From: an uncultured Rhodospirillales bacterium | GTDB taxonomy: Bacteria > Pseudomonadota > Alphaproteobacteria > Rhodospirillales > Defluviicoccaceae | Assembly (NCBI GenBank): GCA_937127205.1 | Contig: CAKZLS010000182.1 | Coordinates: 1 to 11,322 of the forward strand | DNA length: 11,322 nucleotides | Reading direction: 5' to 3' | In this document: positions 1-7,357 of the stretch, piece by piece | How positions within the stretch are numbered: the first letter of the stretch is position 1 | Layout of the letters: each line of letters starts with the position of its first letter | Program-made: the position numbers and the translations under genes | The notes under the pieces: generated by a model | What the model was told of the DNA's origin: nothing | The model's database searches: none | Seen by the model: the letters and a program-made list of their open reading frames with translations, nothing else

Positions 1-215
1 TGTTGCAGCATCTGCTCCATCATCCATGGCCCCTGTACGGCCTCGGCATACCCGGGATAATTTTCCACATCCGTGGTGATGGTCAGCTGCCCGCCCGGTT
101 GGAGGCCCTTGACCAGGATCGGTTCGAGATTTGCCCGCGCGGCATAAATGGCGGCCGTATAACCGGCCGGCCCGGAACCGAGAATGACGACCTTGCTGCG
201 ATGCGAATTCGACAT
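1..215 (-). CDS. trxB: Thioredoxin reductase, N-terminal part (runs off window edge)
   Basis: This is the first 71 codons of a gene that continues beyond base 1. Thioredoxin reductase is a cytosolic FAD flavoprotein that passes electrons from NADPH to thioredoxin. The translated start MSNSHRSKVVILGSGPAGYT has the dinucleotide-binding GxGxxG fold motif (GSGPAG, about residues 13-18) for FAD. It is followed by AAIYAARANLEP and by QPGGQL and TDVENYPG, segments highly typical of TrxB. The redox-active CxxC pair and the NADPH domain lie outside the window. I chose the ATG at 213-215 because it places the FAD motif at the usual distance from the N-terminus; a GGAAAGG stretch lies about 12 bases upstream, a loose ribosome site. 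The gene is transcribed divergently from the Lrp-like regulator. Identity is confident; completeness cannot be judged. Confidence 0.93.
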   Translation of the reverse strand, partial: MSNSHRSKVVILGSGPAGYTAAIYAARANLEPILVKGLQPGGQLTITTDVENYPGYAEAVQGPWMMEQMLQ

Positions 216-284
216 TTGGCGAAACGGCCTTTCCCGCGCCGGAGGACAAAAGGTGTGGATTCGGGTGATCGAACTTAGGCTTTA

Positions 285-313
285 AGGATAGAAAGGCCGA
301 GGGTTGCACGCAA
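285..313 (-). promoter_or_regulatory. Candidate trxB promoter
   Basis: On the minus strand, TTGCGT (308-313) and TATCCT (285-290) are separated by exactly 17 bases. They match the sigma-70 consensus at 3 of 6 and 4 of 6 positions. Transcription would start near 278, giving a leader of about 60 bases before the trxB ATG. The spacing is good but the hexamers are only moderate, so this is a candidate found by eye. Confidence 0.35.
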
Positions 314-337
314 GGGCAGCTATGTTTTTTACACACG

Positions 338-353
338 GCTGTAACTTAACAGC
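338..353. promoter_or_regulatory. Imperfect palindrome between trxB and the Lrp-like gene (possible operator)
   Basis: The arms GCTGT (338-342) and ACAGC (349-353) flank an AT-rich centre, AACTTA, making a 16-base imperfect dyad. It lies about 60 bases upstream of the Lrp-family start codon and between the two divergent genes. Lrp/AsnC proteins bind short dyads with AT-rich centres and often regulate their own gene, so an autoregulatory site is plausible. No binding can be shown from the sequence alone. Confidence 0.3.
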
Positions 354-361
354 GACGGATC

Positions 362-389
362 TTTTGCATCTGCGAGCCGCTAGTAATAT
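362..389 (+). promoter_or_regulatory. Weak candidate promoter for the Lrp-like gene
   Basis: TAATAT at 384-389 is a good -10-like hexamer about 24 bases before the start codon. The matching -35 position (TTTTGC, 362-367, 16-base spacer) is poor. Transcription from here would give a leader of only about 17 bases. The call rests almost entirely on the -10 element. Confidence 0.2.
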
Positions 390-412
390 AGTTGCGCCTT
401 CCAGGGAGGAAA

Positions 413-925
413 ATGGAGAAAAAAAACGTGCGGAGGGTAAAACTGGATAAAATCGACCAACGTATCTTGCATGATTTGCAGTCGAATGGTCGAATCACAA
501 ACGTCGAACTCGCGCGGCGCGCCGGCATCTCGGCGCCTCCGTGCCTGCGGCGCGTTCGTGCTCTCGAAAAAGCCGGGTTCGTGTGCGGCTATCATGCCGA
601 ACTCGATCCACGGGCGCTGGGCTTCAACGTGACCGTGTTCGCGCACGTGGGGCTTTCGAGCCAGGCGGAGCAAGATCTCGAAACCTTCGAAGCTTTGGTG
701 GCCGAGTGGCCTGAGGTACGCGAGTGTTTCATGCTGGCCGGAGACACGGATTTTCTTTTGAAAGTCGTTGCCGAGGACTGGGCCGCCTATCAAGAGTTCG
801 TCACCAAGAAACTCACGGCCGCGCCCAATGTCAGCCAGGTCAAATCTTCGTTGTCTATTCGCAAATCGAAATTTAGGCCGGGCGTACCGATTCTGGTGGA
901 TGGCAACAATCAGCGAGAAGAGTAA
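413..925 (+). CDS. Lrp/AsnC-family transcriptional regulator
   Basis: The protein has 170 residues, slightly longer than the roughly 150-165 usual in the family. Residues 10-60 form the winged helix-turn-helix (KLDKIDQRILHDLQSNGRIT, then VELARRAGIS and the recognition helix APPCLRRVRALEKAG). Residues 70-150 form the RAM domain, with the effector-loop motif GDTDFLLKVV at about 110-119. Family members are DNA-binding dimers or octamers that respond to amino acids. The effector and targets here are unknown, and the family is too diverse to assign a symbol. I place the start at ATG 413; the same frame is open to a TTG at 392, but GGGAGGA (404-410) lies between them and would serve as the ribosome site. 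Its spacing to ATG 413 is short (about 3 bases), so GTG 428 remains possible. It is divergent from trxB and ends 21 bases from the convergent end of purC. Confidence 0.88.
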   Translation: MEKKNVRRVKLDKIDQRILHDLQSNGRITNVELARRAGISAPPCLRRVRALEKAGFVCGYHAELDPRALGFNVTVFAHVGLSSQAEQDLETFEALVAEWPEVRECFMLAGDTDFLLKVVAEDWAAYQEFVTKKLTAAPNVSQVKSSLSIRKSKFRPGVPILVDGNNQREE

Positions 926-946
926 CCGGCCCGCCTTTTGCTGATG

Positions 947-1930
947 CTACGTAAATTTCTGTAAAATGGCGCGGACCCGTTCGCGTACGGGTGCGGCTGT
1001 TTGTGCGGGCTGGAACGATTGTCCCGTAACGGTTTCGTAAAGCGCGATGTACCGGCGGCTGAATTCGATCAGGGTGTCCCGGGGAATGTCCGGGATCTTT
1101 TCGCGATAAGGGTCGCACCGATCGGCGATCCAAAGCCGCAGAAACTCCTTGTCCAAGCTGTCCGGAGCCTCGCCCGCCTCAAAGCGCGCCGGATAGCTCG
1201 CGGATTTCCAGAATCGGCTGCTGTCCGGGGTGTGGATTTCGTCGGCCAGCACGATCCGGCCCATCTCGTCCATGCCAAACTCGTACTTTGTGTCCACCAG
1301 GATCAAGCCATTTTGCGCGGCAATGTGCTGGCCCCGGTCGAACAGCGCGAGCGCCGCCTCAGACACGGCATCGAGTAGGTCGCGAGAGAGAAGTCCCCGG
1401 TCGACAATCTCGTCAGGCGTCACCGGCGTATCATGCTCGCCCTGAGCGGCCTTGGTGGTTGGCGTGATGATGGTCCGCGGCAGTTTCTCGTTATGCCGGA
1501 GCCCATCGGGAAATTCGACGCCGTACATCGTGCGCTGCCCCGCTTTGTACATGGGCCAGATCGACGTGGACGTGGATCCGGTCAGGTAGGAACGGACGAC
1601 AATCTCGATGGGCAGCATATTCAGTTTTTTGACCACCATCACATTTGGGTCCGGATACTCGAGCACATGGTTCGGAATGAGATCCGCGGTGGCGTCAAAC
1701 CAGAACCGCGCCGTTTCGGTGAGAACCTGCCCCTTGAACGGAACCGCTGTCAGGACCTGGTCAAAGGCGCTCTGCCGATCCGTGGCAACGGTGATCCGGC
1801 GACCATCGGCCAGATCGTAGTTATCGCGCACCTTTCCCCCGTAGTAGCCGGGCAGTTCGGGGAAATGGGCGTCGACGAGCACATCGTCAATTTGCGAGGC
1901 GATCATATCGAGATAGGGATCAGCACTCAT
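947..1930 (-). CDS. purC: Phosphoribosylaminoimidazole-succinocarboxamide synthase (SAICAR synthetase), long form
   Basis: PurC joins CAIR and L-aspartate, using ATP, to give SAICAR in de novo purine synthesis; it is cytosolic. At 327 residues it is the long form, nearer in size to yeast Ade1 than to the roughly 235-255-residue bacterial type. Visible motifs are GGKVRDNYDL (31-40), ATDRQSAFD (49-57), the family signature LPIEIVVRSYLTGS (106-119), the second signature LVDTKYEFG (211-219) and LADEIHTPDSSRFW (228-241), which carries metal and substrate contacts. The start at ATG 1928-1930 keeps the whole N-terminal region, although only a weak ribosome site (GGAC) precedes it; Met9 is a less likely alternative. 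It lies 141 bases downstream of greA on the same strand and has its own candidate promoter. The other pur genes are not in the window. Confidence 0.94.
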   Translation of the reverse strand: MSADPYLDMIASQIDDVLVDAHFPELPGYYGGKVRDNYDLADGRRITVATDRQSAFDQVLTAVPFKGQVLTETARFWFDATADLIPNHVLEYPDPNVMVVKKLNMLPIEIVVRSYLTGSTSTSIWPMYKAGQRTMYGVEFPDGLRHNEKLPRTIITPTTKAAQGEHDTPVTPDEIVDRGLLSRDLLDAVSEAALALFDRGQHIAAQNGLILVDTKYEFGMDEMGRIVLADEIHTPDSSRFWKSASYPARFEAGEAPDSLDKEFLRLWIADRCDPYREKIPDIPRDTLIEFSRRYIALYETVTGQSFQPAQTAAPVRERVRAILQKFT

Positions 1931-1955
1931 GGCCGTCGGCAGTCCAATTCCCGAG

Positions 1956-1983
1956 ATCGTAGCACGGATACACCGAACGTCAC
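1956..1983 (-). promoter_or_regulatory. Candidate purC promoter with extended -10
   Basis: On the minus strand, GTGACG (1978-1983) and TACGAT (1956-1961) are 16 bases apart. Each matches the sigma-70 consensus at 4 of 6 positions, and the -10 is preceded by TGC, an extended -10 element. The start would fall near 1949, about 20 bases before the purC ATG. It suggests purC can be transcribed separately from greA. Confidence 0.4.
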
Positions 1984-2071
1984 CCGAAGCGCCGCAAATC
2001 AGCGGACTTCGAGAGGATGCTGTTTTTCGGACCAGGAATAAAGTGCGCAGCGCGATAGGGCGCCTGGCCGA

Positions 2072-2548
2072 TCATGCGTTATAGTCGATTTTCACAACCT
2101 CGTAAGATTTCGACCCCCTTGGCGTTGTGACCTCAACCGAGTCACCGATTGTCTTGCCGATCAGGGCGCGCCCCAAAGGCGAGGTGATGGACAAGCGCCC
2201 GGCGGCCGCGTCCGATTCATGGCTGCCGACGATGCAATAGGTGCTTTCCTCGTCGGTATCTTCATCCGCCAGCACCACCGTGGCGCCGAAACGGATCACG
2301 TCGCCACTCAGCTTGGAAATATCGATAACATCGGCACGGCTGATGATGTCGTCGAGCTCGGCCATCCGCCCTTCGATAAAGCTCTGACGTTCTTTGGCGG
2401 CATGATACTCGGCGTTTTCCGAAAGATCTCCGTGTTCGCGGGCATCGGCAATGGCGCGAATGATCGCGGGGCGCTCCTCGGTGCGCAGCCTTTTCAGCTC
2501 GACTTCCAATTGCACAAACCCATCCCGTGTCATGGGAACTTTTTCCAT
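2072..2548 (-). CDS. greA: Transcription elongation factor GreA
   Basis: GreA enters the secondary channel of paused or backtracked RNA polymerase and stimulates cleavage of the 3' end of the nascent RNA so that elongation resumes. From ATG 2548 the protein has 158 residues, the same length as E. coli GreA. Residues 1-75 form the N-terminal coiled coil; its tip carries the hallmark GDLSENAEYHAAKE (40-53), with the acidic residues at 41 and 44 that act at the polymerase active site. The rest is the FKBP-like C-terminal domain, ending with SPLGRALIGK and a TPRG segment. The frame is open to an ATG at 2566, but GGAGAG (2556-2561) lies 7 bases before ATG 2548 and fixes the shorter start. The gene lies 100 bases downstream of carB on the same strand. 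Confidence 0.96.
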   Translation of the reverse strand: MEKVPMTRDGFVQLEVELKRLRTEERPAIIRAIADAREHGDLSENAEYHAAKERQSFIEGRMAELDDIISRADVIDISKLSGDVIRFGATVVLADEDTDEESTYCIVGSHESDAAAGRLSITSPLGRALIGKTIGDSVEVTTPRGSKSYEVVKIDYNA

Positions 2549-2555
2549 ATGTAAA

Positions 2556-2561
2556 CTCTCC
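2556..2561 (-). promoter_or_regulatory. Ribosome binding site that decides the greA start
   Basis: GGAGAG on the minus strand ends 7 bases before the ATG at 2546-2548. It lies inside the six-codon N-terminal extension that an ATG at 2566 would give, so the 158-residue product is favoured over 164. Confidence 0.75.
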
Positions 2562-2606
2562 GGCATTGGGGACGACCGTTTCGAGAAACCGCGTATTCCC
2601 CTTTAG

Positions 2607-2639
2607 TGCCACTTAATAGTCCTCAGAAAGAGGGTGGCA
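2607..2639 (-). other. Stem-loop in the carB-greA spacer
   Basis: In the transcript, UGCCAC and GUGGCA (2634-2639 with 2607-2612) form a 6-pair outer stem. A second 4-pair stem, CCUC with GAGG (2630-2633 with 2621-2624), closes a five-base loop, and eight AU-rich bases bulge on one side. No U-run follows, so it is a poor intrinsic terminator. It may be a processing or stability element between carB and greA, or a leader structure for greA. Confidence 0.45.
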
Positions 2640-2648
2640 TATTCGCAG

Positions 2649-5600
2649 TTAAGACGGTTTTTCAAGATAGGACTGCAACGGAACCACTTCAAGCGCATCG
2701 CCTTCGACAAGCGACTCAATCGCTCCAACCGCGGCGCTTGCGCCCATAATGGTGGTGTAATGTGGCACATTGCGGCGCAATGCGGCGGCGCGGATGGAAA
2801 AACTGTCCTTAATCGCCTGGGCGCCCTCGGTGGTGTTGATGATCAGTTGCGCATCGCCATTAAGAATGGCGTCTTCGCAATGCGGCCGACCTTGCAGAAC
2901 CTTGTTGATGCGGCGGACCTCCAGCCCATCGTTGGCAAGACCGCGGGCGGTTCCGTCGGTGGCGAGCAGGTCGAAACCAAGGTCGGTCAGGCGTTTGGCC
3001 AGCGCTGACGCGGCCTCTTTATCCCGATCCTTGACCGAAATGAACACGGTGCCTTGGGTGGGCAGGCTCGAGCCGGCGCCCATCTGCGCCTTGGCAAACG
3101 CGCTTTTGAAGTCGGGTGCGATGCCCATGACCTCGCCGGTGGATTTCATTTCCGGGCCGAGAATGATGTCGACGCCGGGGAACCGGGAGAACGGGAACAC
3201 CGCCTCCTTCACCGAAACGTGATTGAGACGGGGGCGCTCCACCAAGCCGAATGTCTTCAGCGTTTCGCCGGCCATGATGCGGGCGGCGATCTTGGCCACC
3301 GGAACGCCCGTCGCCTTGGCCACGAACGGTACGGTCCGGCTCGCCCGCGGGTTCACTTCGAGGATGTAAATGTCTTCGCCCTTGATGGCGAACTGAATGT
3401 TCATCAAACCAACCACACCTAGCGCTTGCGCCAGGGCGGCCGTCTGCCGCTCCAATTCGTCGATCAGGTGCGGCGCCAGCGTGTGCGGCGGCAGCGAACA
3501 GGCGGAGTCTCCAGAGTGAATGCCGGCTTCCTCCACGTGCTGCATGACACCCGCCACGTAAACGTCGGTGCCGTCGGCCACGGCATCCACATCGACCTCG
3601 ATAGCGTCCTGAAGATAGGAATCGAGAAGGACCGGCTTGTCGCCCGAAACCTGAACCGCCTCGGTGATGTAGCGATGCAGCGCCTGCGCATCGTGGATGA
3701 TTTCCATGGCGCGTCCGCCGAGCACGTAGGACGGCCGGATCACCACCGGAAAACCGATTTCGGCGGCGACGGCCTCCGCTTCCTCGCGCGAACGGGCGAT
3801 GCCATTGGCCGGCTGACGCAGGCCCAGTTGCTGCAGCAGCACCTGGAATCGCTCGCGGTCCTCGGCCAAGTCGATGGCATCCGGCGGCGTTCCCAAGATC
3901 GGGATACCGGATTCCGAAAGCGCTTGCGCCAGCTTCAACGGGGTCTGCCCGCCGAATTGAACGATGACCCCGAGCACAGTGCCGCGCGTCTGTTCGACCC
4001 GGATCAACTCGGTCACGTCCTCGTCGGTGAGAGGCTCGAAATAGAGCCGGTCCGACGTGTCGTAATCGGTGCTGACGGTTTCCGGATTGCAGTTCACCAT
4101 GATCGCCTCGAAGCCCGCCTCCCTGAGGGCGTAGGCCGCGTGGACGCAGCAATAGTCGAACTCAATGCCCTGACCGATCCGGTTGGGGCCGCCGCCGAGG
4201 ATGACGACCTTGTCGCGGCCCGAGGGGGCGGCCTCGCATTCCGCCGGATTGATCGGGTCGGCCTCGTAAGTCGAATACATGTAAGAGGTTTGCGACGGGA
4301 ACTCGCCGGCGCAGGTGTCCACCCGCTTGAACACCGGGGTCGGGCCGAGCAGCCGGCGCCGCAACGCCACTTCGTGCAACGTCATTCCGGTAAGCTCGGC
4401 CAGACGCTGATCGGAAAAACCCAGCACCTTGAGGCGTTGATAGCTGGGTGCGTCGCCGGGTAGGCCGCGCAACCGTACCTCTTCTTCCACCTCGACGAGA
4501 TGTTTGATCTGATCCAGGAACCAGCGATCGTAACGGCACGCCCCGTAGACTTCTTCGACGCTGCACCCATGCCGAAAGGCTTGCGCAATGACGAGAACCC
4601 GATCCGGTCTCGGCAATGCCGCCGCCGCCAGCACCGATTCCTTGGAACCGCCGTCAAGAACTTCGTTGAGGCCGGTCAGGTCGGTTTCCATGGACCGCAG
4701 TCCCTTTTGCAGGGATTCCGCGAAGCTGCGGCCGATGGCCATGCCCTCGCCCACCGACTTCATGGACGTTGTCAGCATTTGCTCCGCGCCGGGAAACTTT
4801 TCAAAGGTAAACCGCGGTATCTTAGTGACCACATAGTCGATGGTCGGCTCGAACGACGCCGGCGTGACGCCGGTGATGTCGTTCTGCAATTCGTCCAGGG
4901 TGTAACCCACCGCAAGCTTTGCGGCGATCTTGGCGATTGGGAACCCGGTCGCCTTCGACGCAAGGGCCGAAGAGCGGGATACACGTGGGTTCATTTCGAT
5001 CACGACCATCCGCCCGGTATCCGGGTTGATGGCGAACTGGACGTTGGAGCCGCCGGTTTCGACGCCGATTTCACGCAGCACCGCGATCGAGGCATTGCGC
5101 ATTATCTGATATTCTTTGTCGGTCAGTGTCAGCGACGGCGCCACGGTGATGGAATCGCCGGTATGAACCCCCATGGGATCCACATTTTCGATGGAGCAGA
5201 TGATAATGCAGTTGTCCGCTTTGTCGCGGACCACCTCCATCTCGTACTCCTTCCATCCGAGCACGGACTCCTCGATGAGGACCTGGCTCGAAGGCGACAG
5301 CGCGAGGCCATTCAGGACGATCCGTTCGAACTCAACAGTATTATAGGCGATACCGCCGCCAGTGCCGCCGAGCGTAAACGACGGACGAATGATCAGAGGC
5401 AGCCCGATCTCGTCCAAGACCGCGCGCGCCTCGTCGATGGTGTGGGCGATCTGACTCGCTGGACATTCGAGCCCGATGCTGATCATTGCCTCACGGAACT
5501 GCAACCGGTCTTCCGCCTTGGCAATGACCGCCGGCTTCGCCCCGATCATCTCCACACCCAGCCGCGCAAGCGCTCCCGACGCATCGAGGGCCAACGACGT

Positions 5601-5891
5601 GTTGAGCGCCGTCTGCCCGCCCATGGTCGGCAGCAGGGCATCCGGGCGTTCCCGCTCGATGATCTTTTCCACCGTCTCCGGCGTTATCGGCTCGATATAG
5701 GTGGCATCGGCCATATTCGGGTCGGTCATGATGGTCGCCGGATTGGAGTTCACCAGAATGACCCGGTAGCCCTCTTCCTTCAGCGCCTTGCAGGCCTGGG
5801 CGCCGGAATAGTCGAACTCGCACGCTTGACCGATGATGATCGGTCCCGCGCCGATGATCAGGATTGACCCGATATCCTTACGCTTAGGCAT
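2649..5891 (-). CDS. carB: Carbamoyl-phosphate synthase large subunit
   Basis: CarB is the ammonia- and ATP-using subunit that makes carbamoyl phosphate from bicarbonate and two ATP, feeding pyrimidine and arginine synthesis. The 1080 residues compare with about 1073 in E. coli. Domain order is standard. The first ATP-grasp half (about 1-400) begins KRKDIGSILIIGAGPIIIGQ and includes FTLGGTGGGIAYN and MNPRVSRSSALASKATGFP. An oligomerisation domain follows (about 400-555). The second ATP-grasp half (about 556-935) includes VVILGGGPNRIGQGIEFDYC, SYVLGGRAMEI and EVNPRASRTVPFVAKATGVP. The last part, about 936-1080, is the MGS-like allosteric domain, with ISVKDRDKEAASALAKRL. The start is ATG 5891, two codons after a TTG at 5897; it gives the usual MPKRKDI opening. 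It begins 9 bases after the carA stop, with only a weak ribosome site, so translational coupling to carA is likely. No key motif is missing. Confidence 0.97.
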   Translation of the reverse strand: MPKRKDIGSILIIGAGPIIIGQACEFDYSGAQACKALKEEGYRVILVNSNPATIMTDPNMADATYIEPITPETVEKIIERERPDALLPTMGGQTALNTSLALDASGALARLGVEMIGAKPAVIAKAEDRLQFREAMISIGLECPASQIAHTIDEARAVLDEIGLPLIIRPSFTLGGTGGGIAYNTVEFERIVLNGLALSPSSQVLIEESVLGWKEYEMEVVRDKADNCIIICSIENVDPMGVHTGDSITVAPSLTLTDKEYQIMRNASIAVLREIGVETGGSNVQFAINPDTGRMVVIEMNPRVSRSSALASKATGFPIAKIAAKLAVGYTLDELQNDITGVTPASFEPTIDYVVTKIPRFTFEKFPGAEQMLTTSMKSVGEGMAIGRSFAESLQKGLRSMETDLTGLNEVLDGGSKESVLAAAALPRPDRVLVIAQAFRHGCSVEEVYGACRYDRWFLDQIKHLVEVEEEVRLRGLPGDAPSYQRLKVLGFSDQRLAELTGMTLHEVALRRRLLGPTPVFKRVDTCAGEFPSQTSYMYSTYEADPINPAECEAAPSGRDKVVILGGGPNRIGQGIEFDYCCVHAAYALREAGFEAIMVNCNPETVSTDYDTSDRLYFEPLTDEDVTELIRVEQTRGTVLGVIVQFGGQTPLKLAQALSESGIPILGTPPDAIDLAEDRERFQVLLQQLGLRQPANGIARSREEAEAVAAEIGFPVVIRPSYVLGGRAMEIIHDAQALHRYITEAVQVSGDKPVLLDSYLQDAIEVDVDAVADGTDVYVAGVMQHVEEAGIHSGDSACSLPPHTLAPHLIDELERQTAALAQALGVVGLMNIQFAIKGEDIYILEVNPRASRTVPFVAKATGVPVAKIAARIMAGETLKTFGLVERPRLNHVSVKEAVFPFSRFPGVDIILGPEMKSTGEVMGIAPDFKSAFAKAQMGAGSSLPTQGTVFISVKDRDKEAASALAKRLTDLGFDLLATDGTARGLANDGLEVRRINKVLQGRPHCEDAILNGDAQLIINTTEGAQAIKDSFSIRAAALRRNVPHYTTIMGASAAVGAIESLVEGDALEVVPLQSYLEKPS

Positions 5892-5900
5892 CGGCAACCA

Positions 5901-7103
5901 TCATCTGTTCGCTTTCATGGCATCAACAAATCGATCGAATAGATAGTGACTGTCCTGGGGCCCCGGGGATGCCTCGGGGTGATGCTGAACGGAGAAAACC
6001 GGCCGCCCTTCCAAGCACAATCCTTCGTTGGTCCCGTCGAACAGCGAAACGTGGGTTTCCTTGACCTCCGGCGGCAATGAGTCGCGGTCAACGGCGAAGC
6101 CATGGTTCTGACTGGTAATTTCGACCCGCCCCGTTGTCAGGTCCTTGACCGGGTGATTGGCGCCGCGATGGCCCAGATGCAACTTATAGGTCTTCGCACC
6201 GAGCGCCAAAGCGAGCATCTGGTGACCGAGACAAATACCGAAGATCGGGAGATCGCGGGCCACCAAGTCGCGGATGACCGGAACCGCGTAGGTACCGGTC
6301 GCCATCGGATCGCCGGGACCATTGGAGAGAAAGACCCCGTCGGGCTCATGGCGCAGGATGTCGTCGACGTCGGCGGTTCCCGGAACCACGGTGACCCGGC
6401 AACCGGCGGACGCCAGGCAGCGCAGAATGTTGCGTTTGGCCCCGTAGTCGATGGCGACCACGTGGCGATCGGGAGTTGTCTGCCGGCCATATCCCTGGCC
6501 CAGGGTCCACGTGGTTTCGTCCCATTCGTACGTCTGCCGGCACATCACCTCTTGCGCGAGGTCCATGCCCTCGAGACCGGGCCACTGGTCGGCCATGAAT
6601 TGCAACGCTAGTGGATCAATCTCTACGTCCGGGGAGTAAATCAGCGCGCCTTTCGGTGCTCCGCCATCGCGAATCCGCCGTGTAAGGCGCCGGGTGTCGA
6701 CGCCGGTGAGCGCCACCAGATTGTGCGATTTCAACCAAACATTCAGGTGCCCCGCCGCCCGCCAGTTCGCCGGATCGGTGATCGACTGGCGCAAGATACA
6801 ACCGCGGACCGCCGGCGTGGTCGTCTCCACATCTTCCGCATTCACTCCGACGTTGCCGATATGGGGAAAGGTGAATGTGATGATCTGACCCGCGTACGAG
6901 GGGTCGGTCAGAATTTCCTGATAGCCGGAAATGGACGTGTTGAAGCAAACCTCTCCCATGGCCACGCCTTGGGCGCCGGCTCCCTGTCCCCAAAAGACCG
7001 TACCGTCGTCCAACACGAGCGCCGCGTCCGCACCGGGCGGGCGGCTGGAAAGCTCCGCCGCACTTGGTGAGGCGGCGGCTGGCTGCTTGGGCGTTGGCGC
7101 CAT
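5901..7103 (-). CDS. carA: Carbamoyl-phosphate synthase small subunit (glutaminase)
   Basis: CarA hydrolyses glutamine and channels the ammonia to CarB. The 400 residues include the CPSase small-chain N-terminal domain (about 26-160; FNTSISGYQEILTDPSYAGQ and FPHIGNVGVNAED) and a class I glutamine amidotransferase domain (about 213-395). The catalytic triad is visible: the nucleophile Cys291 in GICLGHQ, with His375 and Glu377 in QHHPEASPGP. LSNGPGDP (259-266) is the oxyanion-region motif. About 25 Ala/Pro/Ser-rich residues precede the core fold, making the N-terminus slightly longer than in E. coli. The start ATG 7103 has AGGAG (7115-7119) 11 bases upstream. It is the first gene of the carA-carB pair and divergent from yqeY across a 254-base spacer with a candidate promoter and inverted repeat. 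Confidence 0.97.
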   Translation of the reverse strand: MAPTPKQPAAASPSAAELSSRPPGADAALVLDDGTVFWGQGAGAQGVAMGEVCFNTSISGYQEILTDPSYAGQIITFTFPHIGNVGVNAEDVETTTPAVRGCILRQSITDPANWRAAGHLNVWLKSHNLVALTGVDTRRLTRRIRDGGAPKGALIYSPDVEIDPLALQFMADQWPGLEGMDLAQEVMCRQTYEWDETTWTLGQGYGRQTTPDRHVVAIDYGAKRNILRCLASAGCRVTVVPGTADVDDILRHEPDGVFLSNGPGDPMATGTYAVPVIRDLVARDLPIFGICLGHQMLALALGAKTYKLHLGHRGANHPVKDLTTGRVEITSQNHGFAVDRDSLPPEVKETHVSLFDGTNEGLCLEGRPVFSVQHHPEASPGPQDSHYLFDRFVDAMKANR

Positions 7104-7173
7104 GGAGCACCGGTCTCCTGATTAACCTGGCGCAGAAACGATCGCGACTCAGAATGGGAATTAGCCGATAGAC

Positions 7174-7203
7174 GAGTAAGCACCGTGTACGACGTGCTCG
7201 CTC
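7174..7203. promoter_or_regulatory. Inverted repeat over the carA promoter start region (possible operator)
   Basis: The arms GAGTAAGCAC (7174-7183) and GTGCTCGCTC (7194-7203) flank a 10-base centre. Eight of ten positions pair canonically, one is G-T and one mismatches. The repeat covers the -10 hexamer and expected start point of the candidate carA promoter, where a repressor would act. A leader RNA hairpin is less likely because one arm lies in the promoter itself. Confidence 0.35.
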
Positions 7204-7229
7204 TTAAGCAAAAGCGGATCTGCCGTCAA
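7201..7229 (-). promoter_or_regulatory. Candidate carAB promoter
   Basis: On the minus strand, TTGACG (7224-7229) matches the -35 consensus at 5 of 6 positions. TAAGAG (7201-7206), 17 bases away, matches the -10 at 3 of 6. Transcription would start near 7194 and leave a leader of about 90 bases before carA. The -35 is strong and the -10 weak, as at promoters that depend on or are controlled by a bound factor. Confidence 0.4.
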
Positions 7230-7296
7230 CCCTCCGTCGGGTGCCGGGATCCCCTCTCCGGACGAGTCGAATTTCGCTTTGGGCTATGCCGGCGGA

Positions 7297-7331
7297 TTGA
7301 CCTAATGTATGCACCTCTGCATTGAATGCAG
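7297..7331 (+). promoter_or_regulatory. Palindrome and possible promoter upstream of yqeY-dnaG
   Basis: TTGACC (7297-7302) resembles a -35 element, but no good -10 follows at the right distance. The expected -10 position (about 7319-7326) lies inside a perfect 15-base palindrome, CTGCATTGAATGCAG (7317-7331). CTCTGCA also occurs twice here (7315-7321 and 7332-7338 are centred on the two copies). The pattern suits a regulator-binding site overlapping the promoter; no specific regulator can be named. Confidence 0.35.
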
Positions 7332-7345
7332 CTCTGCAAATAGGG

Positions 7346-7350
7346 AAAGG
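7346..7350 (+). promoter_or_regulatory. Ribosome binding site that decides the yqeY start
   Basis: AAAGG, part of GGGAAAGG (7343-7350), lies 7 bases before the TTG at 7358. It sits inside the extension that the earlier TTG at 7322 would give, so it selects TTG 7358. Confidence 0.65.
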
Positions 7351-7357
7351 TACGATT

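Noticed and set aside
909..945. Inverted repeat ATCAGC/GCTGAT across the convergent ends of the Lrp-like gene and purC, considered as a shared terminator
   Set aside because: The 25-base loop is long, the stem is only six pairs, and no T-run follows on either strand.
2041..2071. GCGC-rich sequence after the greA stop codon, considered as a terminator
   Set aside because: Only a short bulged stem can be drawn and the sequence after it has no continuous U-tract.
3426..5867. Long open plus-strand frames of about 345 and 455 codons opposite carB
   Set aside because: They are antisense shadows of the high-GC carB coding frame. Their products are rich in Arg, Gly, His and Asp with no recognisable domain, and carB itself is fully intact on the other strand.
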